From assembly GCA_003427395.1 (NCBI GenBank), contig BFEA01000132.1, positions 2,148,688-2,201,086 of the forward strand: a stretch of DNA of 52,399 bases. The letters are read 5' to 3'. Below the pieces are notes generated by a model. The model saw only the letters and a program-made list of their open reading frames with translations. It did no database searches and was not told the origin of the DNA. A program made the position numbers and the translations under genes. Positions 1 to 11,427 of the stretch are shown one piece after another. Positions within the stretch are counted from its first letter, which is position 1. Every line of letters starts with the position of its first letter. This stretch comes from Chara braunii (taxonomy: Eukaryota > Streptophyta > Charophyceae > Charales > Characeae).

Positions 1-173
1 TGTGGGCCCGCCCGCACCGCGGGCGCTTAGCTAGTAGTAATAATAAAACAACTTATGTGGCACAGGAACCCAAACCCTGTTGCATATCAAGAGCTCCATT
101 GCGCCGCCTTCGCGGCTATCCCCCACACTCCCTGAGGCAGCACATGACAGCAATGACCATTCACAATACATAC

Positions 174-257
174 CGAATCCAGCTCTGCTTGCTCACTCTC
201 CACTGCATTGCGATACAATTCCATGGCACCAGGAGGTGGACAATATACCAGTGGTTC
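174..257 (-). CDS. EAF1: EAF1-like gene, exon D (GAM motif exon)
   Basis: This is a 28-codon exon read on the minus strand. It follows a pyrimidine-rich acceptor (CTCTCTCCAG just above 257) and ends at a GTATGT donor just below 174; both ends are phase 0. The peptide contains VYCPPPGAMELYRNAVES. Plant EAF1 proteins carry a similar stretch a little after the HSA domain (SLFY.VP.GAMETYR). It joins in frame to the exon ending DYWLIE at 4009, giving a smooth acidic-to-GAM transition like that of the family. EAF1 is the scaffold of the NuA4 histone acetyltransferase complex in the nucleus. The next exon lies outside the window. The family assignment rests on remembered motif similarity, not on a search. 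Confidence 0.72.
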
Positions 258-1305
258 CTGGAGAGAGATGTCAATCAACACAAGAATGAGGGTAGGGAAG
301 GACACAACAAGCAAGGCAAAATGTTCAAGGTGGCCCCATTCTCTTATGCCCTTCTTGAATACTGCAGAAAGTGACGGCCTCTTCTATTTCCTGATTGCCT
401 TTCTGGCTGCCCAGTCTCCGTAACCCCACATCTGCATTGCCTTTAACAGTTTGACCTACTTCAGAAGGATAATGTCCTACATCAAATGACCCACACAGAA
501 TCAGTCTGAGATTTATGCAGTTTTCTGACTATTGCTGCTTGATGGTTGGATTTGTGTTACGATCCTGGCCAATTCCGAAGTGCAGATACACAAGGAAAGA
601 CAATGCCGTTCAATTGCAAACGAAATGAAAGAACTTGAAAGGAGAAAGAGACAAGGGAAGGAGAAGAAAGAAGGAAAAAAGAAGAAGAAGAAGAAGAGGT
701 ACACGCTGCAAAAGACCAATGACAAATCCGCCTTCTCTCGCCACTCACTCTGCTACTCCTTATCTTCCCCAAACTTATTCATCAATGAATAATATTATAA
801 TAGTGATAACAATGAATGGCTAAACCAGAACCAATGTCCAAATCTCCCTCTTACTGCCAGCATTAAATGAGGTCCACCATAGCCATGACCTTCTCCTTCT
901 ACCTCCTCCGGTAGGTGATGACTATGGCGGACCACTAGGGGACCTGCCGCGATGTTCAAAAGACAATGCGAAAGCATCTGTCCTCTGCAACTCAGGCCGC
1001 CATGCCTGACTCTGCCCTGAAGCCTTCTTGATGCAGTGCAACCCCTACTGGGGCCTTCCAGGTGCAGCGCCTACCAAAGAGATGAAGATGTCGACCTCCA
1101 TAGCTGGTAAACACCCCTAACACTCTAGTCGTCAACCCCTTCTTCCTCCTCCTCCTTCCTGGTCCATTCCACCATAGCTAAGGTGGATGGCCAGGCGCTC
1201 CTCCCAGCTCTCTAAACCAGCGCACTACCACCAGGCACTCCAGCAGCATGACACCCAAACTTGCACACCGCAAATGAAGATGAGCCTATTGCCCTCCTCC
1301 AAGAT

Positions 1306-1590
1306 ATAGTAGCAACTTGCCTCTTGGACGGTGACGTCCAGGCCGCGCGGCCTCCCAAGCAACCGATACCTTCATCATTGCAGGTCTGATATTCTCTGCT
1401 ACAGGCCCTAGACTCAGTCTTCAGGACTTGTACCCTAGACCTAGGCCTATAGCGGCAACTTGCCTCTTGGGCGGTGACTTCCAGGCCATGCAGCCTCCTA
1501 AGCAACCGGTACCTCCATCATTGCAGGTCTGATATCGTCCGCTACAGGCCCTAGACTCAGTCTTCAGGACTTGTACCCTAGACCTGGGCC
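1306..1590. repeat. Two-copy tandem duplication, 142-bp unit
   Basis: The block beginning AGCAACTTGCCTCTTGG at about 1311 recurs at about 1453 with a handful of substitutions. Both copies end in the same TCTTCAGGACTTGTACCCTA stretch. The antisense ORF over it is just the duplication read through. Confidence 0.85.
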
Positions 1591-1982
1591 TCCTGGACTC
1601 TAAAATTCACAAGGCCTCCAAAGGTACTAACTTTTTGTCTTCTTCTGCTCGGCCTACCGCTATTCAAGTACTACACCTATGCTACGCAGGCCTACACTAC
1701 CGGTACTTGAGTGCTAGCCTACGCTACTTGAGTGTCTCCCCCCTGCAACCCTCAAAAGTCACGGCCACAGGTAAGTACCGGCCCTGAGGGCCTCCCAAAC
1801 AAACAAGTACCCTGGCGGGTCACACATACGCACTCAGGCAGACATGCACTCAGACATGCACACGGAAACCGGCAAGCACGCACACACACAGACTTAGAAA
1901 TCTCAGCAGAAAGCGGGAATCTCAGCACGGCACACGTTCCAGCAGCGAACCTCAGAAATCAGCAGGGTTCTCAGTCTGTGTT

Positions 1983-2750
1983 TTTATCGGTCATTACATT
2001 TGCTGAGATTTCCATGTTCTGAGTTAGACTGCTATTTGGTTGCATCTGCCTAAGTTCCTATGGGACGATTGCTATGTGGAGTAGTAATGTGTCCTCCCAT
2101 TGTGTTCTGGGAAGGGGTAGATGGAAATAAGGGAAGTGCAGGGATAGTACTGAAATTGGACCCTGCACAAACTCCTAGAAAGGCCAGCACAGTCAAGGAC
2201 ATAAGTAGAATTTGGTAAGTACCCGGTAGGGATTTGTGATTAGTAACTCGGGCCGGCCCAACTGAGGTCCCATAGGCTTAGAACAGCCCTGTAGCTTCCA
2301 AAGAGGTCACGAGTAGTCAGCGGCCCAAACGTAGTTAGCTTCTAGGCTAGGATTCCAGTCTGCAATTATGTTCCTGCCAAAAGGCAAAAAAAAAAAAAGA
2401 AAAAAAAAGGGACTTCTGGTAGGCCTACCGTCTGGACCAGAATAGAACGCCCAGTCATTATCACTGTATCTATAGACTGAAAGTTGCAGCAAATACAGCT
2501 ATAATGACCGGGCATTCTATTCGGTTGAAGACAGTAGCACACCGGAAGAGGCAGTGATTGGAGCCCGAGTTGCAAGACTGTATTGTTCAGCCAAAATGAG
2601 TGAGGAGGCACATTACTCGGCATTCATGCTGCTGCTCCATCCAGTGGGCGATGTTAGGCAGGGTTCTAGCTGAGCGGTGGAGCAGGAGGGTGAAGGTGAA
2701 GACCTCCATGGCTATCCATTAGTAGTAGTAGTAGGGTGTAGGCCTAGGCT
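1983..2750. repeat. Dispersed repeat family, copy 1
   Basis: This is similar, block by block and in the same order, to 29290-29950. Shared landmarks are a TTTCCATGTT..TGAGT start, GGACGATTGCTATG..GAGTA, a TTCC(T/C)GCCAAAAGGC block and a closing GGAGC.GGAGG..GA..AAGAC.TCCATGGC. A third partial copy sits at 486-560. No coding capacity was recognised. Copy 1 carries the TA-flanked MITE at 2428-2534; copy 2 has the empty site. Confidence 0.75.
2428..2534. mobile_element. Short TA-flanked inverted-repeat MITE (107 bp)
   Basis: The two ends fold on each other over about 43 bp. The left end reads inward CCGTCTGGACCAGAATAGAA and the right end, complemented, CTGTCTTCAACCGAATAGAA. Both arms contain GTCATTAT..CTGTAT. 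The element is bracketed by TA (2426-2427 and 2535-2536). The paralogous repeat at 29290-29950 has a single TA at this point (GTAGGCCTAGCACACC), so the empty site is visible. TA duplication with long arms is typical of Stowaway/Tc1-mariner-type MITEs; the superfamily is inferred. Confidence 0.82.
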
Positions 2751-3389
2751 ATGGGAGGAGAGGGTGAAGGACCTCAAGCTAGGCAACGGTGAAGAGTGAA
2801 AGATGAGAGTAGACATTGAGGAAGAGGAAGGAGGAGAGAACTGACATGGGAGATTCACATTCAGCCATGGTAGAGCTTCATCTCCACTTCCTTGGTTGGC
2901 ACTACATCTAGAAGGTCCCTGTGTGGGTACCGGCTGCTCTTGGACTTCATCCGAGAGTGTGGCTATGGCGGAACGAGATGGGAGAGGCATAGTAATAGTT
3001 GCATTGTCCTTTGAACACACGTGGCGAACCACCATAGCTAGAGATGCAACCGAGAGGAGAGGAGTGAGGTTGCGGCTGAAAGGAGGGCTCTTTGACTGCG
3101 CGCAGCAAGGGGGAATACTCAGACATGACTCCTTTTCCTTCATTGATTTGTTGTTGCAAATAATTGATTATTTGACGAGGAGGAGGACAGGGAGAAGAAG
3201 ATGAGATGGAGAAGAAGAGGACTCAGACCTGATCACCAGCCTGCTTCCCTGTGGGATTTACCAAAGGTTGCCACCTTACCCTTAAGCTTCACCCTGCCGT
3301 ATTCGTTCAGTACCTGGATCTATTTTTAGGCCTGCCAGGTGCAGGCCAAATCCTCATGTCATGACAAAGTCCTGGTTGGGAGAGTTGCA

Positions 3390-3540
3390 GAATACCCTCT
3401 TTTTTTTTTTTTCTTTTCTTTTTTTTAAGTCCAGCTTGTTGTAGAGACTGGATACCCAGCAAATAACAGTCCCTTCCGTAGTTGGCCATTTGATTGTCCA
3501 GATGATCTATCCTCAAGGTCAGTTGCGCAAAAGAACAAGG
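3390..3540 (-). mobile_element. Retroposon 3' end (family also at 6495-6583)
   Basis: On the minus strand, TCATCTGGACAA.CAA.TGGCCA leads into CTCTACAACAAGCTGG and an A-rich tail (the T run at 3396-3426). The same order occurs on the plus strand at 6495-6583. This is the 3' end of a poly(A) retroposon; the 5' limit is not defined. Confidence 0.6.
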
Positions 3541-4008
3541 ACGAACACAGAATCTTTCAAGCAATGAGAGGGCAAAATTGAAAATACAAGGACTTCCAAA
3601 TTTTACATTATAATTCGTAGTTTCCGCAATAAAATAATACGACTCGCTTGGCTGCAAAGCCATTGACTCTTGCATACATTAGGTGCTGCTACTTGCACAG
3701 AACTGAACGAAGAAAAGGAGATGCTACCTTTCTGTCACACATCTTTCATCCATTACAATCTTTAGTGCCTATATTTTCTTAGTTCATTTAGGAGTCGGCT
3801 AAGTCCGCTGTCCACAGTGGAGAAGGTTCACGTGTAGCGTGTTCACATCCTTCCGGAGTAGCCTGTCCACAATCCACTAACCTCTTCACACGGAAAGATC
3901 TCACCCTCCTGACCGAACTCGTTCATTTTCCATCCCTCAAAACTTCTGTCACTGCTGCAGTTGAAGGGCCATAGTTGGGTGAGAGAGAAGGAAGCGAGGA
4001 ATCGTTAC

Positions 4009-4602
4009 CTCGATCAGCCAGTAATCCATATCTCTATGAGGTAAGGGTTGTTCTCCACAACAGTCACTCCTTAGGGGATCCATTCCATCAGCTCCGAACC
4101 CGTCCGTCACAGCATCCTTCTCCTTCTCCACTTCCTTCTGCACAGGAGTTTTTGAAACTGGCAACCCAGGCCCAACACTCAGCCCCTTCCTCCTGTATAT
4201 GTTTCTCAAGCCGTCCTTGCCACCGGGAGCTGCAGCACCCATGTCGACCCCTCCAGGACCCCCCTCTCTCTCGTTATCTTCTTCCGCCAAGCCCATTGCT
4301 ATCTTGCTGTCTCCAGTTTCTGTGTTTGGGGCATCAGCCTCTATACCTCCCACACTTTCATCACTCTCCTTAAATTGCTCCTCCTTGCTAACTTCTTCAA
4401 GGCCACCCAGACTGGTATCTCCTTCACTCTTCGTTTGCGCAATGTTGTCAATTTGCCTCCAGAACTCCATCTTTGATGCCAAGGACAAAGTGTTATTTCT
4501 CTGGCCCAACTCCCGCTCCTCAGGGTTCAGGTACCTCCTCTTTTTCTCCCCACCGGTGCTACGAGCGAGCTGCCATGCCGTAGTTATTTTCCACATGCGT
4601 TC
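4009..4602 (-). CDS. EAF1: EAF1-like gene, exon C (second half of HSA domain)
   Basis: This is a 198-codon exon on the minus strand. The acceptor is CTCTTCTTCCAG, followed by GAACGCATGTGG; the donor follows ATCGAG as GTAACG. Both junctions are phase 0. It opens ERMWKITTAWQLARSTG, which continues the HSA helix begun by the exon ending at 29046 (NDFIQ then ERMWK). Next come a basic stretch (EKKRRYLNPEERELGQR), a helix resembling the plant LASKMEFWRQI region, and a long acidic, Gly-rich disordered tail ending MDYWLIE. HSA domains bind nuclear actin and actin-related proteins. The flanking introns are 24.4 kb and 3.75 kb. SWR1/PIE1 also has an HSA domain, but its helix reads SERKWKLAQAKK, so EAF1 fits better. 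Confidence 0.8.
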
Positions 4603-4695
4603 CTGGAAGAAGAGCACATGCAAACTCGTCACCGATCAAAGGCTGCAAAATTCCACAGCGCACCGCTCTCTCCCCTGAGACTGGGACACAGCCTA

Positions 4696-5672
4696 CCGTC
4701 TCCCCCCGAACATAACGCGTATCCGTTGTATTCCAAAAATAATCGATTTTTCAAAAGTTAGTCCACTTTTCTTGAATAGAAGGGCATGTGCGGACTTTTC
4801 TCGGATAGAAGGGCAGGAAGAGAAGGGCATGTGCGGACTTTTCTCGGATAGAAGAGCAGGAAGAGAAGGGCATGCGCGGACGTTTCTCGGATAGAAGGGC
4901 AGGAAGAGAAGGGCATGTGCGGACGTTTCTCGGATAGAAGGGCAGCACGCATATGCGTTGTCTTCAAATAAAAAGCATATGTGGTCGAATAAAAAAGCAT
5001 GTGCGTTGTATTCGAATTGCCAAAAGAAAGGGAGCGTTGCATTCGAATAGAACTTTTCTTTTGTTTTCTTTTTTGTTTTCGAGGCTAGTGCCTGCTCTGT
5101 TTTCGCCCTGGTTACAGGGACAGGACCCTGCAACTCTTGGCGAGTTGAAGCTATCAACCCCTACTCACAGATGAGTTGTGTTTTGGCATTGGGCATAGCG
5201 CCCACAGCCAAGAAAGTGGCAGTGCGAAGCCAGGAGGGATTCTATGCGCCTCATCCACCACTCACCAAGGGCCTCACTGCACTACTCACCACTTCTTTTT
5301 TTTTTTTTATACTCACCACAAGCACAAAAGACATACGGTGTTGCATCTTTGCATGTTCCGGCGGAAGATTCATTCTCATTTTGCACATTTGGTGAGGAGT
5401 GGAGCGAGGCCCCAAGTTGGGAAAGGAGAACGAATCTTCGGCTAGAGCGTGGAAGCACATTTTTTCCCTTCTCTGGGTGTCATGGTCAGTGGAACGAGGC
5501 CCTCGGCCACTGGTCAGAACTGAGCCTACTCAGCCTGGACCCGCCCCCCTTGTGTCCGTGAACTTGTTTTACTCAACTCGGATATAAGCCATATGCCAAT
5601 TAAACGAATACAACGCAACCTATGCATCGTATTCGTTTACAAAGCATATGCCTTATGATCGGGGGAAGACGG
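4696..5672. mobile_element. 977-bp TA-flanked element with terminal inverted repeats
   Basis: The left end after TA (4694-4695) reads CCGTCTCCCCCCGAACATAA. The right end, complemented, before TA (5673-5674) reads CCGTCTTCCCCCGATCATAA. The terminal CCGTCTTC matches the ends of the 2428-2534 and 6312-6416 elements, suggesting one superfamily. The interior holds a 43-bp tandem array, a poly(T) stretch and a short inverted pair (about 5357-5378 against 5424-5445) but no transposase, so it is non-autonomous. Confidence 0.72.
4778..4949. repeat. 43-bp tandem array, about four copies
   Basis: AGAAGGGCATGTGCGGAC starts at 4778, 4821, 4864 and 4907, an exact 43-bp period with few substitutions. It lies inside the 977-bp inverted-repeat element. 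The repetitive minus-strand ORFs across it result from the array. Confidence 0.9.
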
Positions 5673-5912
5673 TAGTGCAGCGACATAATGCAGGACAGCG
5701 ACATACTGGCGTTTCATAGGGGCACACTCTACTCGTCACGGACTGTTGAGAGCGACACACCAACAGACCGGCCTTTCATAGGCATAATAACTGAGAGCAT
5801 AGAAGCAGCAAAAAAAAAAGGGCTGGGTTGTATTGAGCTGGATTCACCACACCAAGACTCCAACAAGTTTCTCACTGCCTGAATAAGAGACACAGAAGGG
5901 CAATGCCAGAAT

Positions 5913-6160
5913 CCTGATCCCCTTCATCTATAGACTGATCCCCTTTATCTATAGACTGATCCCCTTTGTCTAGTATACATTTTGTCCTCCATGAAAGTCA
6001 ACCATAGTAAAGTCAAGTGGTCAGAAACTTGTCCTATTGTCATCATCTGTCTGATATCATCCTGTGATATCTCAACCCCGATTTGCTTCGGTAATTGTAA
6101 ACATCTGTCTGATATCACCCGTTGATATTTCAACCCCAATTCTGTTTGAGGATTACCGGC
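5913..6160. repeat. Two short tandem arrays (22-bp and 58-bp units)
   Basis: CTGATCCCCTT.TCTATAGA repeats about three times at 5913-5975. CATCTGTCTGATATCA starts at 6044 and again at 6102, followed both times by GATAT.TCAACCCC, giving a diverged 58-bp duplication. No gene was seen here. Confidence 0.75.
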
Positions 6161-6238
6161 AGTAACTTTTTTCGGATACTCTACCGTTCATAGTAACTCG
6201 CATGCTTATGCAGTTATTATTCCAGCGGGCCATAAATC

Positions 6239-6298
6239 TGTAGCTCAGTAGCTGAGTCGAGTTTTGATTGTCGCTTTAGCATCATGGTTTGATCCTGG
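6239..6298 (+). ncRNA. Degenerate tRNA-like (SINE head) sequence
   Basis: TGTAGCTCAGTAGCTGAG resembles a pol III A box and GGTTTGATCC resembles a B box with one mismatch, at tRNA-like spacing. No acceptor stem was found. It could be an old SINE head or chance. Confidence 0.3.
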
Positions 6299-6311
6299 GT
6301 GGTTAACACTA

Positions 6312-6416
6312 CAGTCTTCACCCGAATACAACGTACCGTCATTATAGCTGTATTTGGGCTATCTTGCCGTTTAAATACAGCCATAATGACCGTACGTTGT
6401 ATTGGGGTGAAGAAGG
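6312..6416. mobile_element. Short TA-flanked fold-back MITE (105 bp)
   Basis: Arms of about 43 bp face each other. The left arm contains CTTCACCCGAATACAACGTA and the right arm its near-perfect complement, separated by about 18 bp. It is flanked by TA at 6310-6311 and 6417-6418. It shares C(A/C)GTCTTC-like ends and GTCATTATAGCTGTATT with the element at 2428-2534, so the two belong to one family. Confidence 0.82.
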
Positions 6417-6494
6417 TAGGGTAGGACAGGGGGGGTGGGGGTGCACCAGGGCAAAAAGATGAGAGGAAGGGTGGGTGGGGTCTTCAGAGGGGTT

Positions 6495-6583
6495 CATCTG
6501 GACAACCAAGTGGCCAGCAGTTACTGTGGGTGACTGTCATCTGTCTAGTATCCCACCTCTACAACAAGCTGGGCTTTTAGGGG
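6495..6583 (+). mobile_element. Retroposon 3' end with homopolymer tail
   Basis: This is the plus-strand relative of the minus-strand copy at 3390-3540, with TCATCTGGACAACCAAGTGG and CTCTACAACAAGCTGG in the same order. It ends in a G run (6572-6583) instead of poly(A). The segment 6584-7147 shows no recognisable gene; the T runs at 6985-7023 look like the tail of another antisense retroposon. Confidence 0.5.
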
Positions 6584-7482
6584 GGGGGGGGGAAGCATCA
6601 ATCATGGTTTCCTCTCTTGGTCGATGGGACTTTGGACCCATTTTCCAGCATAAGCAGAAGCCTCAAAATCATCTGTTGGATTTCATAATTCACAATCAAA
6701 GCCTTGGTCACTGGACTCCCTTCGGAAAAGAAAACAAACATTGCGGAACGTGTATGATGGTACTATGACCTTATTCAACCCCACAGAGAGTGGGATGTCT
6801 TTGTGGGACAAGTTTTTTTATAAAGGGACTGGAGAGCTAGAAGGCCCTCTACATGAGACCCACATCCCCTTTCAAACCGCACACCACACTTTCCACAGTG
6901 GTTGGCTTTAGGTCTACCTGAAACTCAGGCCCTATCACCAAGCCGAGCTGCAAATCTTAAAGCACTACCACTGGACACGCTTCCATGTTTTTTTTTTTTT
7001 TTTTTTTTTCTCCCTTTTTTTTTTAATTATTGCTGTGCCTGAGATGCAGTGAAAGAAAATGACCCTTGGAATTTTTATCCAACCATGATTACTGAAGCAG
7101 AGCCTCCAGTCGGTACACCCATGAACTATTGAAACACAAACCCACGTTTGAATCCAGATACTCTGATACTGTCGGATGAACATTTCATTTCTGCAACCCA
7201 GGGATGGCAAGCTTTCCACCCAGAAATGCCCATACCAGAACTCCCTTTTGACCCTGAAGAATGGGTATGGCAGGACAGTAGGAAAGGGAAACCACTCACC
7301 TTGCAATCCCTTTCAGTTAAAGCAACCTACAGACTGATCAGACCCAAAGTGGATGACGTGGCGGTAGTCCAGGGAAGATGGGCCAGACACCTGAATATAG
7401 ACATTAATGGTATCAGACATATCAAGTTATTGAAAAACATAACGCAAAGGCCAGCAAAAGTTTCCTCTTTGCAGTGGCAAAA

Positions 7483-7483
<1 letters not shown>

Positions 7484-7513
<30 letters not shown>

Positions 7514-7670
7514 GCTCCAATCTATTCGTGGGGAGCAGCACGTGCTGGGAACCGGGCCCAGTTTCCCTTATAATTGGAATACATTTATGATTGATGAAAA
7601 TTTGGGATGATTCAGGGATACTTCAGGATGATTGAGATAATAAGCTAGAGATTGATGCTGACTACTCGGA
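7484..7670 (-). mobile_element. Antisense truncated retroposon inserted in a LINE
   Basis: A T run (7484-7509) precedes the complement of the hairpin tail, then sequence complementary to 41820-41965 (ATGATTGATGAAAATTTGGG against its partner). On the minus strand it is therefore a body, two hairpins and poly(A). It splits the LINE codons between LQWQ and LPTNDW. Confidence 0.75.
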
Positions 7671-8494
7671 ATGCTTATCTACTCCTTCCACAAATGATTG
7701 GATCTTCAGTCATGCATCTCCCAAACGAAAAGGGTGGTGTAAAGCCCGTATCCGAGTTTTTCCTAGTAGGAAGTGATGTGAGACAATATAACATCATGCA
7801 ATGCCAGGGGCCTGTGCTCATACGGAGGCGTTGGGACTCTGTATGGAGGAACCTTACTACTCTAGACTGGCTGTGGGACTGGAAAGCACTTTTACTTGGC
7901 CACTGGTCCCCCCCCTATTGGAGCTCACAAACTTTCAATCCAACCTGTTCGATCTGGGAAGAAAGGCGATCCTATGGACACTTTGGTACAAACAGTGTGT
8001 ACATGAGGGAAGATGTAGCACTTGAGAGACCAGAATTAGTTGAGCAAATTATCAACTTTGTCCAAACAGAGATCAGAGCTCACTGGGTAACCACCAAAAA
8101 CAATCTAAGAAATCTCTCGCAAAAAAATGATATTAACAAAGCAATTCAAAGATTTTCTAAGGACTGGCTGGGTGATTCAAAGGAGAGAGCTCTGGGGGAG
8201 GTGATCTGGCCGGGGTCAGAGGACAAGGAAGGCCCTATCCAGAGGAATTTCCATCTGACCTTCAAGGACTGGTTTAAGGCACCACCAGGAGAAGTGCTCA
8301 GAGATCTGTCCTGTTTCCCGAATCCCTTCCCCTCATCCAATCTAGCCCTAGTGGAACCACCGTGGTTCGGCCAAGAGTGAAAGTAGTATCTACTGCTTGG
8401 GGAAACGACTGCTAGTAATCAAAGCAGAATCTGACGGTCCAATAATGGTCTGAAGAGGCAGTCAATTTCTCTGGGTTTTGATGTTTTGTTCAAA

Positions 8495-8518
8495 GGGACG
8501 CTGGGGCCGGTTCCCAGC
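8495..8518 (+). promoter_or_regulatory. LINE 3'-UTR hairpin
   Basis: GCTGGG pairs with CCCAGC around a GCCGGTT loop, preceded by GGGAC. It is the same element as in the other LINE and SINE tails in the window and is probably the RNA structure recognised by the LINE RT (inference). Confidence 0.65.
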
Positions 8519-10246
8519 AAGGTGAAAGAAAAATAAAAAATAAATTACGTGGGCCCGATCAGTTCAATGATGATATCTCAAGGCGATTGCCCATTGCTTG
8601 TAAAACATGTTTGCCGGTGATAAGCAACCGGACTGACGGCCCCCATATAGAAGGTGCTGGGTGTTTTGGGGGAAAAAAAGAAAAGGAAATGCAAACCCTC
8701 AGAACGTCCTCCCGGCTTTGAGAATAAGACTGTGTGATCATGGTCACACAGATCAGATCCCCCGGAGTCTATCTGAGTCTGAGACAAGAGGGGGAGCAGC
8801 TTGGAGGGGCGCTTGACACACGCGCGGTGGCTTGAGGCGCTGGAGGTGGCTACGTCACAGGCTGACGTGGCACGAACATCCGACACATGGCATTATGCGA
8901 TGTGTTTCGCGTAGAGTTTCCATAGCTGTCACCTTTTAGTGGTGATTTATCAGCTCCTGTGGTTATGATTTTGGGTACATCGTATCTGTCATATCCAGTG
9001 GATACCAGCGAAGAGAGCCCAGAGTAACACCTAAGTGTGGAAGAGCGAACACTTATGCTGGAGGAAGAAAATCTAATTAAGTGACACAATCAAGCGTGGG
9101 AGAAAACGTCAACTCTTACCACAAGGAGATGGCGTTTTGTTGAGCAGGGGGAGCGTGAAGCATAACCATACTGTAGGCTGATGTGGACGCTCACGACCAC
9201 GACGACCGGCGGTCAACTCATCAATCCAAAGTGCGACTCTACGGTTGGCATTCAAACTGTTCAACATACCATTCCAATGAGGAAGGAGGAGTGACAAATT
9301 TGGAGGTCAGGGAGGAGTGACAATTTTGAGGTCAACTCATCATTCCGAAGAGAGTTCCAAAGTATCACTCTAAGGAGAGAGGAGAAGTGATCCTCTCGAC
9401 AAGTACTCAAGTTAACAGTCAAAGGAGATTAGGAGAAAGTAGGAAACAATTAGGGTATTGAAGGCTTCAGGTCAGAAGGCGTGGGTAAATTTGGTAATAA
9501 AGAGTAGAGGGAGACTCTGTGTAATGTTGGTAGGGTTCTCATAGAGTCAGATACTGGGGAGTGTATGTGGACCTACGTGGACCAAAAGTTTGCAGCACGA
9601 AGGAGGCATTGATAACAGACGATCGGCGCTGCAAAAAGAAACAGGGAAGAACTCATCACCAGCAGAGGACAGAGGGAGGTATTTATATTGTGATCTTCTC
9701 TACAAAAATCCTCCAACCACGATGTCCCCGCCCCCCTATTTATAAAAGGAAGCCAAGCCTCAAGCCAGAAAGGAAGTGAAAACTGTACCAAATGAACAGG
9801 TATCAATCAACCTAATCATCAGAACTCTCGTCAACAATCAATAAATCACGAGTAAAACTAATTTCCCCTTTCCCTCTTCAAACTCTTAGTCTGGATGAAA
9901 CTTCTAAATTAGCGTCCTTATCTGTCTCTTCGTCTTCTTCTCCACGCTCTACCCTCTGACCCCAGTGTACTCCTCTCCCTGAATCATTCTTGTTAATCTG
10001 TTCTGCTTTTTCTCCATCCTATGTTTCATCCTCTAATCGATCTCCTTTAACTCACCTCTACACCTGTTGCTTAGTCTTCCACTTTGTGCTCCATCCTTGG
10101 ACACCACCGTACTTTACTCTCCAAATCCCTCCTCATCCCCCAACGCTGATTTCTCTCAATTCATCACATTAGGCTCATCCGAAAAGATTAATTGAGAAAG
10201 TTTTTTTGTTACTCTGATCTATTATTGCTGATTTCAGGAAAATAAG

Positions 10247-11098
10247 ATGATGAGAATCAACTCAATCCCCTCGAAGAGAGTGAAAGGAGGAAGCTCCCTA
10301 CTCTTCTATCAAGGGGCAATGAGACACAATGTGATGAGACAGCTCAGCCCCTCTCCATACAGCAGGCCAGGTGTGGAGCAAGTATCAATAGTTGGTCAAA
10401 ATCGAGGCAAGAATACGAAGCACAACAATTCAGAAGGAACGTCACTCATGATGATTGATCCAAAAGTTTGGCCAACAACTCAGACTCAATCAAAAGAACC
10501 ACACTTGCTCATACCCATCACGCAGGAGGGGGAGGGAGGCCCGTCGGCAGCAGTACCAAGTGCCGAGGATAAACTCCAGACTGGGAATCGGAAGAGTGTA
10601 GTCTCATCAAGGTCAATGTCAGCAACAGAAGAGGAACAGGAGCTAAACACCTCACAAAAAGAAGACAATCGGACTAAGGAAATTCAGAGAGAGGAAAAGA
10701 TGCTAACAAAGGAGGAAAGACTGGAACAGACCTATTTTTCCAACAGAGGCAACCAGACTCAACCCACAGAAGAAAGAACCCAGAATTCTCAGTCCTCGCA
10801 GTCTTCACAGTCTTCGCAGTCTTCGCAGTCTTCGCAGTCTTCGCAGTCTTCGCAGCCTTCTCAATCGACCCCGTCATGGGCTCAAAGAGTAAGAAAGACA
10901 ATGCAGGACAAGACTCTGAATGTTTCGAGACCACCGATTGGACCTCCTGGCACGCCGGCAGAAGAACTCAAAATCCCTCTTCGCAATCTATCTCCGGCTA
11001 GAGCATTTTTCCTCTCCCTCTTCCTTCTCCCATCTGAACAAAAGGTTATAGATCAGGGAGGGAGAAAAATGCTCATGAAATCCTACCCGGTAGATTAA
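10247..11098 (+). pseudogene. LINE A ORF1, N-terminal part
   Basis: This 283-codon reading frame is rich in Ser, Gln, Glu and Lys. It includes an (SSQ)n tract encoded by a 9-bp minisatellite (about 10787-10855) and a SWAQRVRKTMQD motif. The frame then breaks. Coding continues in another frame with IYVRHANNWIFYDKAAYRS and a KWICRRLQELKG helix before a stop near 11245. By position this is the disordered N-terminus of the nucleic-acid-binding ORF1 protein. Confidence 0.65.
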
Positions 11099-11427
11099 TT
11101 GCCTAGGAGGGATGAGATCTACGTCAGGCATGCAAATAATTGGATATTTTACGACAAGGCAGCCTACCGATCGACGAATGACAAAATAAAGTGGATCTGC
11201 AGAAGATTACAGGAATTGAAAGGCAGTGAAGAAGCGGTCTCATAATTCTTCCTCATCCAGCCGATCACTCCTATAGTCTTCACCATCCTCTGCCTATTTG
11301 AGAAAGAAAACCTCAGATAGACGGTTGGAAAAAGCTATATTGGGAAACATCGCAAGACAACTCACAGGTAAGGATTTATCCCTGGCAACCTAAAAAAATT
11401 AGTCCAGAGGAAAGAAGAGATCAACTA

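Larger units (their letters stand above)
258..4008 (-). other. Intron of the EAF1-like gene, 3.75 kb, repeat-filled
   Basis: This lies between two exons with good GT-AG borders and no convincing coding sequence was seen in it. It holds a partial repeat copy (486-560), a 142-bp tandem duplication (1306-1590), a longer repeat copy with an inserted MITE (1983-2750) and an antisense retroposon tail (3390-3540). 561-1305, 1591-1982 and 2751-3389 show only pyrimidine tracts and low-complexity purine tracts. A small undetected exon is possible, but the flanking exons already join in phase and in motif order. Confidence 0.6.
7148..8540 (+). pseudogene. LINE ORF2 3' fragment (C-terminal, zinc-finger region)
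   Basis: The translations match the C-terminal third of the LINE at 8756-19284. LPFDPEEWVWQDSRKGK aligns with its LPLDPQE region, LSVKATYRL with LTVKSTYRM, and SLQWQ with its zinc-finger start. After the insertion, LPTNDW, AILWTLWYKQCVHE and the PFPSSNLALVEPPWFGQE end align too. There is at least one frameshift (about 7800-8030). The reading is interrupted at 7484-7670 by an antisense retroposon. The 3' UTR keeps the LINE hairpin (8495-8518) and an A-rich end. Confidence 0.85.

Noticed and set aside
4778-4949. CRISPR-like array
   Set aside because: Direct head-to-tail 43-bp repeats without unique spacers in a eukaryotic element.
10674-10934. Antisense ORF with Lys-Thr-Ala repeats
   Set aside because: It is the complement of the (SSQ)n minisatellite inside LINE A ORF1.
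11265-11285. MITE terminal motif (TATAGTCTTCACC) inside LINE A
   Set aside because: It lies within conserved ORF1 codons and has no partner arm.
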